Shown here one piece after another: positions 45,601 to 59,500 of a DNA stretch of 64,000 nt (positions are counted from its first letter, which is position 1; every line of letters starts with the position of its first letter). The notes beneath the pieces are model-generated. The model was not told the origin of the DNA and did not search any database. It saw only the letters and a program-made list of their open reading frames with translations. Both the position numbers and the translations under genes were made by a program. This DNA comes from Desmodesmus armatus (Eukaryota; Chlorophyta; Chlorophyceae; Sphaeropleales; Scenedesmaceae): contig VIIQ02000786.1 in the NCBI GenBank assembly GCA_007449985.2, forward strand, positions 79,949-143,948, written 5' to 3'.

Positions 45601-48600
45601 GGTGCGCAGAGCTTCCTCGCTCTCCTCCTCACCCCGTGGCCGCTTGCGGTTGGGGCGTTGCGCGGCACCGGCTGCGCCGTCGTTTGTCGCAAGAACTTCT
45701 GCCAGCAGCACACTAGCAGCGGCACCCTCGGGCGCATGTGCTTGCTGCACAGCAGCAGCACGCTCGGGCGCATCTGCCTGCAGCACAGCAGCAGCACCCT
45801 CTGCATGCAGTGCTGCGGTAGCGTCCCCAGCCGCACTCGTGCCGACAGATGAGGGAGTTGCACTGCTGCCTGTCTGTATGCTTGCTGTGTGCTGCCCAGC
45901 ACCTGCAGCTGCATCAGGCGCGGCAGAGGCACGGTCAGCAGCTTGTCCAGTGGCAGCTGCATCAGCGATGCTGGCAGCTGGAACTGCAGCGCTGTGCGCA
46001 GCCTGTCCTGAGGCAGCAGCAGCAGCAGCAGCAGCGGCCATGCTGCTGGGTGTGGCTGCAGGGTTGTGGGCAGCCTGTCCTGTGACAGCTGCATCAGCCA
46101 TGCTGCCAGACGGAACTTCGGCGCTGTGCGCAGCCTGTCCCGAGGCAGCAGCAGCGGCGGCCATGCTGCTGCGTGTGGCTGCAGGGCTGTGTGCAGCCTG
46201 TCCTGTGGCAGAAGCAGCAGCCATGCTGCTGGGTGGTGCTGCCGGGCTGTGCGCAGTCTGTCCTGTGGCAGAAGCAGCAGCCATGCTGCTGGGTGGTGCT
46301 GCAGGGCTGTGCGCAGTCTGTCCTGAGGCAGCAGCAGCAGCAGCCATGCTTCTGGGTGTGGCTGCAGCGCTAGGCACAGTCTGTCCTGTGGCGACTGCAT
46401 CAGCCATGCTGCCAGCTGGAACTTCGGCGCTATGCGCAGTCTGTCCTGTGGCAGCAGCTGCAGCGCTATGCACAGCCTGTGCTGTGGCAGCTGCATCAGC
46501 CGTGCTGCCGAGTGGCGCTGCATGGCTATGCACAGCCTGTGCTGTGGCAGCTGCAGCAGCCATGCTGCCGGGCGGGGCTGCAGAGCTATGCACAGCCTGT
46601 CCTGAGGCAGCTGCAGCAGCTATGCTGCCGGGCTTGGTCTCACTGCCAGGGCTGTCCTGCAGGCCTGCAAGTGCAGCATGGGCGGTTGCCCTGCGTCCTG
46701 CAGTGGTTGCTAGCCCTGTGCTGCCAAGGCTCGTGCTTTGCTGTCCGGCTATTCTCCCTGGCCCAGGCTGGTCTCCAACCAGTGCCTCCTGCAGGGGTTG
46801 CTGGCCGCTGCTGCTAGGGCCTGCAAGTGCACCTGCACCGCTGCTGCCACTGCCAACAGCCCCCAGGACCTCTTGGTGCTCCAGCAGGCCGGTGCTCTGA
46901 GCACGGGAGTGGCCACTGGTGGGTGCCACAGAGCTGCCTCTTGCAGGATGCTGCCGCAGCAGGTCCTGTGCTAGCAGGAACAGGTCGTCTGCTGCAGGAG
47001 CAGCTGCTGCTGCTGCTGATGCCGCTGCTGGTGTTGCAGCGTCTGCAAGTGCACGTATGCTGCCGGGAGCCTGACGCTGAAAGGCAGCACCAGCAGCTGC
47101 CGCCGCTGCCGCTGCTGCGGCGGCATTTTGCGCGTCGTTGCACCTGTCAGGGACCTCGCCAACAGCCATGCTGTCTGCCGCGCTGCCTTGCCTGTCCTGT
47201 GGGTTCGCTTGTGCAAAGGTCACTGCCCCCAGTGCTGCCGGCACTGCAGCAGGCACCAGCCCCATGCAGCCAGGGCCGATGGCGCCCACATGCTCCACAT
47301 CAGCACCCTCAAGGCGCAGCGGTGGTGCACTCCCAAAGGTGGCCTCCTGCAGGGGCTGCTGGCTGCCCGTGGTGAAGGCTCCTCCTGCACTGCTGCTGCC
47401 AGCGCGAGCACCAGCACGCGCGCCATCCTGCAGGTTCCTGGTGCTGCGCATGCCTCTGCCAGAAGCAGGCGCTGCGGCCCTGACAGGTCCGCTGCTGCCT
47501 GCATCTTCACTGCGTCCTGCAGCGCGCGCTGGGGCCCCTAGCATCATGCGCTCTGGCTGGCTGCTGCTGTGAGACAGGGCACGCTTGGGCTCAGGCCCTG
47601 CTTGGCAAGCAGCAGCTGCTGCTGCCACTACCGCCCTTTGCAGCTTGAGTGTGAACGCGCCACGGGCGCGCAGCTTTGCAGCTGCTGTGCTGGCTGCAGT
47701 TGCTGATGCTGCTGTTGCTGCTGCTGCTCCGAAAGCGCCGCCGGCAGTGCTGGGCACTGCAGCAGCAATGTCTGCAGCAGACATGCTGCCTGCCATTGCC
47801 GCACTGCCACGCGTGCCCTGCAGGCCAGCCTCTGCAGCAGGAGCAGCTGTCCTGCGTGTTGCGACTGCAGCAGATTCTGGGTCTGTGCTGCCAGGGCTAT
47901 GGGCAGACCCTGGCCACAGGGGCTCCATCACTTCGCCGCGAGGGTTCAGCACTGTCTCCTGCAGGTGCTGTCTGCTGCTTCTGCTGCGGGCTGTTGCTTC
48001 GCCTGCGCTGCTGCCACTGCTGCCTTCTCCTGAACCATCACCCATGTTGGCTGCCGCACGCCTGCGTGCTGGTGCTTGCGCGATTTGCTTGCTGCCGTGC
48101 TGCCTGCTGCCGGACAGCAGCACATGGTTCATGGGCGCCTGCTGTGCTGACCGTCCTGCAGGAGGAGCTGCTGCTGCTGCTGCTGGCCTCAGCAGTGACA
48201 CCAGGGGGCTTCTGTGTGCTGCGTGCACCTCACCTGCAGCAGCGCCTGCTGCTGCAGCTGTGCTGGCATGCGTTGCCTGCATGCTGCCTACAGCAGCGCC
48301 TGCTGCTGCAGCTGTGCTGGCACGCGCTGCCTGCAAGTCTCCTGCAGCAGCGCCTGCTGCTGCAGCTGTGCTGGCACGCACTGCGTGCATGTCTCCTGCA
48401 GCGGCAGCTGCTGCTGCCAAAGTGCTGGCGCGCACTGCCTGCACGCCTTCTGCAGCAGCTGCGGCCGTTGCGCTGACGCGCACTGCAGGCACCTCACCTG
48501 CAGCAGATGCTGCTGCAGATGTGCTGATCGAGCCTGCAGCCATGACAAGCGCTTCTGCAGCACCTGCTGCTGCTGCGCCGTTGTCTTGCTGGCTGCTGGC

Positions 48601-49350
48601 TGCTGCTGGGGCAAGCTCCGAGTGGGAGGCTGCTACTGCTGAGGGATCGGCACCATGCTGTGCTGGGCGCTGTAGGTGAAGCAGATGCTGCCTGATGTAC
48701 ACGGCTATCGCTGCGAGTTGCTGAACAGTGGCACTTACGTCCTTGAGCCGCTTGCCTGGCAGCCTCCCATTGCTGTTCTTGACTGGGAGCGACTTGTTCA
48801 TCAGCTTCCGTGCTGTGCCCACAAAGTCATCAAAAACACCGTGGAGACCCCCCTGTGGGCGGCCAGCGCCTGCTTTGATCCGCTTCTCCAGCTGCACCTT
48901 CTCTGACATGAATGGCAGACCATCCATCAGGGCTGTCAGCTCACCCGCTGAAAGCTGTGTGCTGCTGGTGCTGGCAAGCTGGCCACTGCCTGCTGCTGCT
49001 GGTGCATCCAGGGGGATGGGCTGATCTGGCAGGGCGTCCAAATCTTCCTGCGTCCACTGCATCAGCTGCACAACATGCTGGCTTTCCTGCATGGTGACCC
49101 TCTGCAGGTCAGCAGCAGTTATCATAGGGCAGGCCGAGCCGGGCTGGCTGGGCTGCGTAGAAACAGCGTCTGCCCACGCTGCCAGCTTGTCAAGGTCGTC
49201 AGACTCGCTGCCAGCTCGTGGTGCTGTTGCTGCAGCAGCACCAGAGCTGCCAACTGGCCCCAGCGGGGTTGCAACTGCATTCCGCCGATGCAGGCCGGCA
49301 GAAGAGCTTGACACGCGGTGAACATTGTCGTACATGTCGTTATGTGACAT
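42662..49350 (-). CDS. Giant Ala-rich coiled-coil protein with tandem repeats (2145 residues), possibly nuclear
   Basis: Two exons: 49350-44184 and 43932-42662, in phase (HA/G then NPGQGHSD) across a GT-AG intron. It starts at ATG with MSHNDMYDNVHRV. The N-terminal ~230 residues are the most complex part and include FMSEKVQLEKRIKAG and GVFDDFVGTARKLMNKSLPV. About four 20-residue repeats (VRASTxAAAAGAAAGD) follow near residues 290-380, then about eleven copies of a ~20-residue repeat (SMAAAAATGQAAHSPAAPPS type) at roughly residues 900-1160. A bipartite basic cluster (KRPRG...RTKRRR) lies near residue 1240. A long Gln/Ala-rich coiled coil (about 1260-1690) is followed by an Ala-rich tail. The basic cluster suggests nuclear import. 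No known domain is recognised; a structural or scaffold role is a guess. Confidence 0.75.
45880..46665. repeat. ~60-bp coding minisatellite
   Basis: Eleven or so tandem copies of a unit of about 60 bp, in frame in the coiled-coil gene. On the plus strand they are recognisable by recurring CAGCCTGTCCTG and CATGCTGC cores. The units differ by whole codons, chiefly GCA insertions, so frame is preserved. Confidence 0.85.
48225..48500. repeat. ~60-bp coding minisatellite, N-terminal block
   Basis: Four to five tandem copies of a 60-bp unit containing GCAGCGCCTGCTGCTGCAGC, encoding the VRASTxAAAAGAAAGD repeats near residues 290-380 of the coiled-coil protein. Confidence 0.85.
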
Positions 49351-50531
49351 TCAGGTGCACGCAAATGGTTTCATGGTGCTTCTGTGTTGCTGATGGATGG
49401 CGGGTTCGGTGGTGTCGTGCAAGATCGGTGCGTCGAGGCCATGATTGTTTGCAAACGATGGCCGTGAATATTTATTGGCTGGCATGTCAGGCAGCTGTTG
49501 CTGGTCAGAGACCCCATTTAAACCACACCGCTGACTCACTGTTGCACCTGTCCTTTTGACAAGCAGGTGCTGCAGCCAGGTGCTTAAAAACCCCATTTGA
49601 CTGCAGCCTGACACAGCCACACGCTGCTGCTAGGTGAGCTTGCTACCAAAGCACCATGAAACCACCAAGTGCAAGTGCAAGCTTGCACATGCATGAAAGT
49701 GCTAGCTAGTGGCGCGAGCGTGGAGGTGGCCACCTCCATGGAGTGCACAGCACGTGAGGTACCTGTTGGAGCACCTCCGCGGGTGCCACCAAAGTTGGGC
49801 TTGCACCTGATGGGGTAGCAGGATGGTGGAGGTGGAGGTAACAAGTAGAATGCAGTGGAGGTGTGTGCTGCGATGCAGGTGTGTGCTAAGGGGCTGATTT
49901 TGGGCCAGCTACTTGTCCCACCCACCGGGGCGGGCATGTAGCTGGCTGTAGCTTGCCGAGTCATCTGCACCAGTAGGTTGGGCATGACTGATAGGCTCTG
50001 TACAGCAAGTCGGCTACTTGCAGCTGCATACGGCTACAAGCTACAACCACGAAGCATGGTTGCCCAAGTGAACTGGTTACAAGCCACAGGATGCGGGACT
50101 GCTGTGTGGGGGCGTGTGTGGCCAGGTACAAGGAGCTTGCTACAGCTGTGTAGCTGGCTACACGCCAGGCAGTGCTGCCTGCTGGCAGCACAGCTACGCC
50201 CAGCTACAAGCTACATTACACAAGGGCAGTCCCTATCAAAGCCAGCAACAAGCGGGGTCCCTTGTCCTTGGTTTCGGCTGGATGACCAGCAAAACCCATC
50301 ACTTGCACTGGGCTAGTGTATACTTGGTGTGCTCGTCGCATGGCTGAAGCATGGCTGGCCAGCATAAAAGCAGTTGCCGGGAGGGAGCAGAATTGAACTG
50401 CTCACAAGGCGTCAGCCCTCCCATGATGCATGCAAGCAAAACTGTGTCTGATGCCGCGTGCTGCTGATAACAATGCACTGCTATACGTGTCAATTGTGCA
50501 CGACGCACAGCTGACACCTGCTTAGTGATCT
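49351..50531. other. Gap between the coiled-coil gene and the satellite
   Basis: The presumed promoter region of the minus-strand coiled-coil gene. A 16-bp perfect palindrome GGAGGTGGCCACCTCC lies at 49722-49737. AGCTACAAGCTAC-like words recur at about 50005-50220. No gene is recognised. Confidence 0.5.
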
Positions 50532-53500
50532 TGCTGCAGCCATGACCAGCCTTGGCGTGTGCTGCTGTTGCTGCTGTTAGCTAAGCTGCAGCACTGACTC
50601 GCTGCTCCAGACACACTAAACCCAACCAGGGCTGCATGCACTGTGTTCTGTGGGAGACACTAGGACCCCTTCGGAACACAGTGAAACAGCTTCAGGCGGG
50701 CAGGCATTTGTCAGTCATGGCTTGGTGGTGGGGTGTACCTAACCCGATGGCGCAAGGGACACCCCACCAACCAGCTGCAGCCATGACCAGCCTTGGCGTG
50801 TGCTGCTGCTGCTGCTGTTGGCTAAGCTGCAGCACTGACTCGCTGCTCCAGACACACTAAACCCAACCAGGGCTGCATGCACTGAGCTCCTTGGGAGGCA
50901 CTAGGACCCCTTTGGAACACAGTGAAACAGCTTCAGGCAGGCAGGCATTTGTCAGTCATGGCTTGGTGGCGGGGTGTACCTAACCCGATGGCGCAAGGGA
51001 CACCCCACCAACCAGCTGCAGCCATGACCAGCCTTGGCGTGTGCTGCTGCAGCTGCTGCTGCTGTTAGCTAAGCTGCAGCACTGACTCGCTGCTCCAGAC
51101 ACACTAAACCCAACCAGGGCTGCATGCACTGTGTTCGTTGGGAGGCACTAGGACCCCTTCGGAACACAGTGAAACAGCTTCAGGCGGGCAGGCCTTTGTC
51201 AGTCATGGCTTGGTGGCGGGGTGTACCTAACCCGATGGCGCAAGGGACACCCCACCAACCAGCTGCAGCCATGACCAGCCTTGGCGTGTGCTGCTGCTGC
51301 TGCTGCTGTTGGCTAAGCTGCAGCACTGACTCGCTGCTCCAGACACACTAAACCCAACCAGGGCTGCATGCACTGAGCTCCTTGGGAGGCACTAGGACCC
51401 CTTTGGAACACAGTGAAACAGCTTCAGGCAGGCAGGCATTTGTCAGTCATGGCTTGGTGGTGGGGTGTACCCAACCCGATGGCGCAAGGGACACCCCACC
51501 AACCAGCTGCAGCCATGACCAGCCTTGGCGTGTGCTGCTGCTGCTGCTGTTGGCTAAGCTGCAGCACTGACTCGCTGCTCCAGACACACTAAACCCAACC
51601 AGGGCTGCATGCACTGAGCTCCTTGGGAGGCACTAGGACCCCTTTGGAACACAGTGAAACAGCTTCAGGCAGGCAGGCATTTGTCAGTCATGGCTTGGTG
51701 GTGGGGTGTACCTAACCCGATGGCGCAAGGGACACCCCACCAACCAGCGGCAGCCATGACCAGCCTTGGCGTGTGCTGCTGCTGCTGCTGTTGGCTAAGC
51801 TGCAGCACTACTCGCTGCTCCAGACACACTAAAACCAACCAGGGCGCATGCACTGTGTTCGTTGGGAGGCACTAGGACCCCTTTGGAACACAGTGAAACA
51901 GCTTCAGGCAGGCAGGCCTTTGTCAGTCATGGCTTGGTGGTGGGGTGTACCTAACCCGATGGCGCAAGGGACACCCCACCAACCAGCTGCAGCCATGACC
52001 AGCCTTGGCGTGTGCTGCTGCAGCTGCTGCTGCTGTTAGCTAAGCTGCAGCACTGACTCCCTGCTCCAGACACACTAAACCCAACCAGGGCCGCATGCAC
52101 TGTGTTCGTTGGGAGGCACTAGGACCCCTTTGGAACACAGTGAAACAGCTTCAGGCAGGCAGGCATTTGTCAGTCATGGCTTGGTGGTGGGGTGTACCTA
52201 ACCCGATGGCGCAAGGGACACCCCACCAACCAGCTGCAGCCATGACCAGCCTTGGCGTGAGCTGCTGCAGCTGCTGCTGCTGTTGGCTAAGCTGCAGCAC
52301 TAACTCGCTGCTCCAGACACACCAAAACCAACCAGGGCCGCATGCACTGTGTTCGTTGGGAGGCACTAGGACCCCTTTGGAACACAGTGAAACAGCTTCA
52401 GGCAGGCAGGCATTTGTCAGTCATGGCTTGGTGGTGGGGTGTACCTAACCCGATGGCGCAAGGGACACCCCACCAACCAGCTGCAGCCATGACCAGCCTT
52501 GGCGTGTGCTGCTGCAGCTGCTGCTGTTAGCTAAGCTGCAGCACTGACTCGCTGCTCCAGACACACTAAACCCAACCAGGGCCGCATGCACTGTGTTCGT
52601 TGGGAGGCACTAGGACCCCTTCGGAACACAGTGAAACAGCTTCAGGCGGGCAGGCATTTGTCAGTCATGGCTTGGTGGCGGGGTGTACCTGACCCGATGG
52701 CGCAAGGGACACCCCACCAACCAGCTGCAGCCATGACCAGCCTTGGCGTGTGCTGCTGCTGCTGCTGTTGGCTAAGCTGCAGCACTGACTCGCTGCTCCA
52801 GACACACTAAACCCAACCAGGGCTGGATGCACTGAGCTCCTTGGGAGGCACTAGGACCCCTTTGGAACACAGTGAAACAGCTTCAGGCAGGCAGGCATTT
52901 GTCAGTCATGGCTTGGTGGTGGGGTGTACCTAACCCGATGGCGCAAGGGACACCCCACCAACCAGCTGCAGCCATGACCAGCCTTGGCGTGTGCTGCTGC
53001 TGCTGCTGTTGGCTAACCTGCAGCACTGACTCGCTGCTCCAGACACACTAAACCCAACCAGGGCTGCATGCACTGAGCTCCTTGGGAGGCACTAGGACCC
53101 CTTTGGAACACAGTGAAACAGCTTCAGGCAGGCAGGCATTTGTCAGTCATGGCTTGGTGGCGGGGTGTACCTAACCCGATGGCGCAAGGGACACCCCACC
53201 AACCAGCTGCAGCCATGACCAGCCTTGGCGTGTGCTGCTGCTGCTGCTGCTGTTGGCTAAGCTGCAGCACTGACTCGCTGCTCCAGACACACTAAACCAA
53301 CCAGGGCTGCATGCACTGTGTTCGTTGGGAGGCACTAGGACCCCTTCGGAACACAGTGAAACAGCTTCAGGCAGGCAGGCATTTGTCAGTCATGGCTTGG
53401 TGGTGGGGTGTACCTAACCCGATGGCGCAAGGGACACCCCACCAACCAGCTGCAGCCATGACCAGCCTTGGCGTGTGCTGCTGCTGCTGCTGTTGGCTAA

Positions 53501-56500
53501 GCTGCAGCACTGACTCGCTGCTCCAGACACACTAAACCCAACCAGGGCTGGATGCACTGAGCTCCTTGGGAGGCACTAGGACCCCTTTGGAACACAGTGA
53601 AACAGCTTCAGGCAGGCAGGCATTTGTCAGTCATGGCTTGGTGGTGGGGTGTACCTAACCCGATGGCGCAAGGGACACCCCACCAACCAGCTGCAGCCAT
53701 GACCAGCCTTGGCGTGTGCTGCTGCTGCTGCTGCTGCTGTTGGCTAAGCTGCAGCACTGACTCGCTGCTCCAGACACACTAAACCCAACCAGGGCTGCAT
53801 GCACTGTGTTCTTGGGAGGCACTAGGACCCCTTTGGAACACAGTGAAACAGCTTCAGGCAGGCAGGCATTTGTCAGTCATGGCTTGGTGGTGGGGTGTAC
53901 CTAACCCGATGGCGCAAGGGACACCCCACCAACCAGCTGCAGCCATGACCAGCCTTGGCGTGTGCTGCTGCTGCTGCTGTTGGCTAAGCTGCAGCACTGA
54001 CTCGCTGCTCCAGACACACTAAACCCAACCAGGGCTGCATGCACTGAGCTCCTTGGGAGGCACTAGGACCCCTTTGGAACACAGTGAAACAGCTTCAGGC
54101 AGGCAGGCATTTGTCAGTCATGGCTTGGTGGCGGGGTGTACCTAACCCGATGGCGCAAGGGACACCCCACCAACCAGCTGCAGCCATGACCAGCCTTGGC
54201 GTGTGCTGCTGCTGCTGCTGCTGTTGGCTAAGCTGCAGCACTGACTCGCTGCTCCAGACACACTAAACCCAACCAGGGCTGCATGCACTGAGCTCCTTGG
54301 GAGGCACTAGGACCCCTTTGGAACACAGTGAAACAGCTTCAGGCAGGCAGGCATTTGTCAGTCATGGCTTGGTGGTGGGGTGTACCTAACCCGATGGCGC
54401 AAGGGACACCCCACCAACCAGCTGCAGCCATGACCAGCCTTGGCGTGTGCTGCTGCTGCTGCTGTTGGCTAAGCTGCAGCACTGACTCGCTGCTCCAGAC
54501 ACACTAAACCCAACCAGGGCTGCATGCACTGAGCTCCTTGGGAGGCACTAGGACCCCTTTGGAACACAGTGAAACAGCTTCAGGCAGGCAGGCATTTGTC
54601 AGTCATGGCTTGGTGGCGGGGTGTACCTAACCCGATGGCGCAAGGGACACCCCACCAACCAGCTGCAGCCATGACCAGCCTTGGCGTGTGCTGCTGCTGC
54701 TGCTGCTGCTGTAGCTAAGCTGCAGCACTGACTCGCTGCTCCAGACACACTAAAACCAACCAGGGCTGCATGCACTGAGTTCCTTGGGAGGCACTAGGAC
54801 CCCTTTGGAACACAGTGAAACAGCTTCAGGCAGGCAGGCATTTGTCAGTCATGGCTTGGTGGTGGGGTGTACCTAACCCGATGGCGCAAGGGACACCCCA
54901 CCAACCAGCTGCAGCCATGACCAGCCTTGGCGTGTGCTGCTGCTGCTGCTGTTGGCTAAGCTGCAGCACTGACTCGCTGCTCCAGACACACTAAACCCAA
55001 CCAGGGCTGCATGCACTGAGCTCCTTGGGAGGCACTAGGACCCCTTTGGAACACAGTGAAACAGCTTCAGGCAGGCAGGCATTTGTCAGTCATGGCTTGG
55101 TGGTGGGGTGTACCTAACCCGATGGCGCAAGGGACACCCCACCAACCAGCTGCAGCCATGACCAGCCTTGGCGTGTGCTGCTGCTGCTGCTGTTGGCTAA
55201 GCTGCAGCACTGACTCGCTGCTCCAGACACACTAAACCCAACCAGGGCTGCATGCACTGAGCTCCTTGGGAGGCACTAGGACCCCTTTGGAACACAGTGA
55301 AACAGCTTCAGGCAGGCAGGCATTTGTCAGTCATGGCTTGGTGGTGGGGTGTACCTAACCCGATGGCGCAAGGGACACCCCACCAACCAGCTGCAGCCAT
55401 GACCAGCCTTGGCGTGTGCTGCTGCTGCTGCTGTTGGCTAAGCTGCAGCACTGACTCGCTGCTCCAGACACACTAAACCCAACCAGGGCTGGATGCACTG
55501 AGCTCCTTGGGAGGCACTAGGACCCCTTTGGAACACAGTGAAACAGCTTCAGGCAGGCAGGCATTTGTCAGTCATGGCTTGGTGGTGGGGTGTACCTAAC
55601 CCGATGGCGCAAGGGACACCCCACCAACCAGCTGCAGCCATGACCAGCCTTGGCGTGTGCTGCTGCTGCTGCTGTTGGCTAAGCTGCAGCACTGACTCGC
55701 TGCTCCAGACACACTAAACCCAACCAGGGCTGCATGCACTGAGTTCCTTGGGAGGCACTAGGACCCCTTTGGAACACAGTGAAACAGCTTCAGGCAGGCA
55801 GGCATTTGTCAGTCATGGCTTGGTGGTGGGGTGTACCTAACCCGATGGCGCAAGGGACACCCCACCAACCAGCTGCAGCCATGACCAGCCTTGGCGTGTG
55901 CTGCTGCTGCTGCTGTTGGCTAAGCTGCAGCACTGACTCGCTGCTCCAGACACACTAAACCCAACCAGGGCTGCATGCACTGAGCTCCTTGGGAGGCACT
56001 AGGACCCCTTTGGAACACAGTGAAACAGCTTCAGGCAGGCAGGCATTTGTCAGTCATGGCTTGGTGGTGGGGTGTACCTAACCCGATGGCGCAAGGGACA
56101 CCCCACCAACCAGCTGCAGCCATGACCAGCCTTGGCGTGTGCTGCTGCTGCTGCTGTTGGCTAAGCTGCAGCACTGACTCGCTGCTCCAGACACACTAAA
56201 CCCAACCAGGGCTGCATGCACTGAGCTCCTTGGGAGGCACTAGGACCCCTTTGGAACACAGTGAAACAGCTTCAGGCAGGCAGGCATTTGTCAGTCATGG
56301 CTTGGTGGTGGGGTGTACCTAACCCGATGGCGCAAGGGACACCCCACCAACCAGCTGCAGCCATGACCAGCCTTGGCGTGTGCTGCTGCTGCTGCTGTTG
56401 GCTAAGCTGCAGCACTGACTCGCTGCTCCAGACACACTAAACCCAACCAGGGCTGCATGCACTGAGCTCCTTGGGAGGCACTAGGACCCCTTTGGAACAC

Positions 56501-59500
56501 AGTGAAACAGCTTCAGGCAGGCAGGCATTTGTCAGTCATGGCTTGGTGGTGGGGTGTACCTAACCCGATGGCGCAAGGGACACCCCACCAACCAGCTGCA
56601 GCCATGACCAGCCTTGGCGTGTGCTGCTGCTGCTGCTGTTGGCTAAGCTGCAGCACTGACTCGCTGCTCCAGACACACTAAACCCAACCAGGGCTGCATG
56701 CACTGAGTTCTTGGGAGGCACTAGGACCCCTTTGGAACACAGTGAAACAGCTTCAGGCAGGCAGGCATTTGTCAGTCATGGCTTGGTGGTGGGGTGTACC
56801 TAACCCGATGGCGCAAGGGACACCCCACCAACCAGCTGCAGCCATGACCAGCCTTGGCGTGTGCTGCTGCTGCTGCTGTTGGCTAAGCTGCAGCACTGAC
56901 TCGCTGCTCCAGACACACTAAACCCAACCAGGGCTGCATGCACTGAGCTCCTTGGGAGGCACTAGGACCCCTTTGGAACACAGTGAAACAGCTTCAGGCA
57001 GGCAGGCATTTGTCAGTCATGGCTTGGTGGTGGGGTGTACCTAACCCGATGGCGCAAGGGACACCCCACCAACCAGCTGCAGCCATGACCAGCCTTGGCG
57101 TGTGCTGCTGCTGCTGCTGTTGGCTAAGCTGCAGCACTGACTCGCTGCTCCAGACACACTAAACCCAACCAGGGCTGCATGCACTGAGCTCCTTGGGAGG
57201 CACTAGGACCCCTTTGGAACACAGTGAAACAGCTTCAGGCAGGCAGGCATTTGTCAGTCATGGCTTGGTGGTGGGGTGTACCTAACCCGATGGCGCAAGG
57301 GACACCCCACCAACCAGCTGCAGCCATGACCAGCCTTGGCGTGTGCTGCTGCTGCTGCTGTTGGCTAAGCTGCAGCACTGACTCGCTGCTCCAGACACAC
57401 TAAACCCAACCAGGGCTGGATGCACTGAGCTCCTTGGGAGGCACTAGGACCCCTTTGGAACACAGTGAAACAGCTTCAGGCAGGCAGGCATTTGTCAGTC
57501 ATGGCTTGGTGGTGGGGTGTACCTAACCCGATGGCGCAAGGGACACCCCACCAACCAGCTGCAGCCATGACCAGCCTTGGCGTGTGCTGCTGCTGCTGCT
57601 GTTGGCTAAGCTGCAGCACTGACTCGCTGCTCCAGACACACTAAACCCAACCAGGGCTGCATGCACTGAGCTCCTTGGGAGGCACTAGGACCCCTTTGGA
57701 ACACAGTGAAACAGCTTCAGGCAGGCAGGCATTTGTCAGTCATGGCTTGGTGGTGGGGTGTACCTAACCCGATGGCGCAAGGGACACCCCACCAACCAGC
57801 TGCAGCCATGACCAGCCTTGGCGTGTGCTGCTGCTGCTGCTGTTGGCTAAGCTGCAGCACTGACTCGCTGCTCCAGACACACTAAACCCAACCAGGGCTG
57901 CATGCACTGAGCTCCTTGGGAGGCACTAGGACCCCTTTGGAACACAGTGAAACAGCTTCAGGCAGGCAGGCATTTGTCAGTCATGGCTTGGTGGTGGGGT
58001 GTACCTAACCCGATGGCGCAAGGGACACCCCACCAACCAGCTGCAGCCATGACCAGCCTTGGCGTGTGCTGCTGCTGCTGCTGTTGGCTAAGCTGCAGCA
58101 CTGACTCGCTGCTCCAGACACACTAAACCCAACCAGGGCTGCATGCACTGAGCTCCTTGGGAGGCACTAGGACCCCTTTGGAACACAGTGAAACAGCTTC
58201 AGGCAGGCAGGCATTTGTCAGTCATGGCTTGGTGGTGGGGTGTACCTAACCCGATGGCGCAAGGGACACCCCACCAACCAGCTGCAGCCATGACCAGCCT
58301 TGGCGTGTGCTGCTGCTGCTGCTGTTGGCTAAGCTGCAGCACTGACTCGCTGCTCCAGACACACTAAACCCAACCAGGGCTGCATGCACTGAGCTCCTTG
58401 GGAGGCACTAGGACCCCTTTGGAACACAGTGAAACAGCTTCAGGCAGGCAGGCATTTGTCAGTCATGGCTTGGTGGTGGGGTGTACCCAACCCGATGGCG
58501 CAAGGGACACCCCACCAACCAGCTGCAGCCATGACCAGCCTTGGCGTGTGCTGCTGCTGCTGCTGTTGGCTAAGCTGCAGCACTGACTCGCTGCTCCAGA
58601 CACACTAAACCCAACCAGGGCTGGATGCACTGAGCTCCTTGGGAGGCACTAGGACCCCTTTGGAACACAGTGAAACAGCTTCAGGCAGGCAGGCATTTGT
58701 CAGTCATGGCTTGGTGGTGGGGTGTACCTAACCCGATGGCGCAAGGGACACCCCACCAACCAGCTGCAGCCATGACCAGCCTTGGCGTGTGCTGCTGCTG
58801 CTGCTGTTGGCTAAGCTGCAGCACTGACTCGCTGCTCCAGACACACTAAACCCAACCAGGGCTGCATGCACTGAGCTCCTTGGGAGGCACTAGGACCCCT
58901 TTGGAACACAGTGAAACAGCTTCAGGCAGGCAGGCATTTGTCAGTCATGGCTTGGTGGTGGGGTGTACCTAACCCGATGGCGCAAGGGACACCCCACCAA
59001 CCAGCTGCAGCCATGACCAGCCTTGGCGTGTGCTGCTGCTGCTGCTGTTGGCTAAGCTGCAGCACTGACTCGCTGCTCCAGACACACTAAACCCAACCAG
59101 GGCTGCATGCACTGAGCTCCTTGGGAGGCACTAGGACCCCTTTGGAACACAGTGAAACAGCTTCAGGCAGGCAGGCATTTGTCAGTCATGGCTTGGTGGT
59201 GGGGTGTACCTAACCCGATGGCGCAAGGGACACCCCACCAACCAGCTGCAGCCATGACCAGCCTTGGCGTGTGCTGCTGCTGCTGCTGTTGGCTAAGCTG
59301 CAGCACTGACTCGCTGCTCCAGACACACTAAACCCAACCAGGGCTGCATGCACTGAGCTCCTTGGGAGGCACTAGGACCCCTTTGGAACACAGTGAAACA
59401 GCTTCAGGCAGGCAGGCATTTGTCAGTCATGGCTTGGTGGTGGGGTGTACCTAACCCGATGGCGCAAGGGACACCCCACCAACCAGCTGCAGCCATGACC

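Noticed and set aside
42549..48679. Long plus-strand open frames (up to ~430 codons) opposite the coiled-coil gene
   Set aside because: They consist of poly-Ala, poly-Leu or poly-Cys from the antisense of GCA/CAG repeats. The minus frame has complex islands, a real ATG and an in-phase intron.
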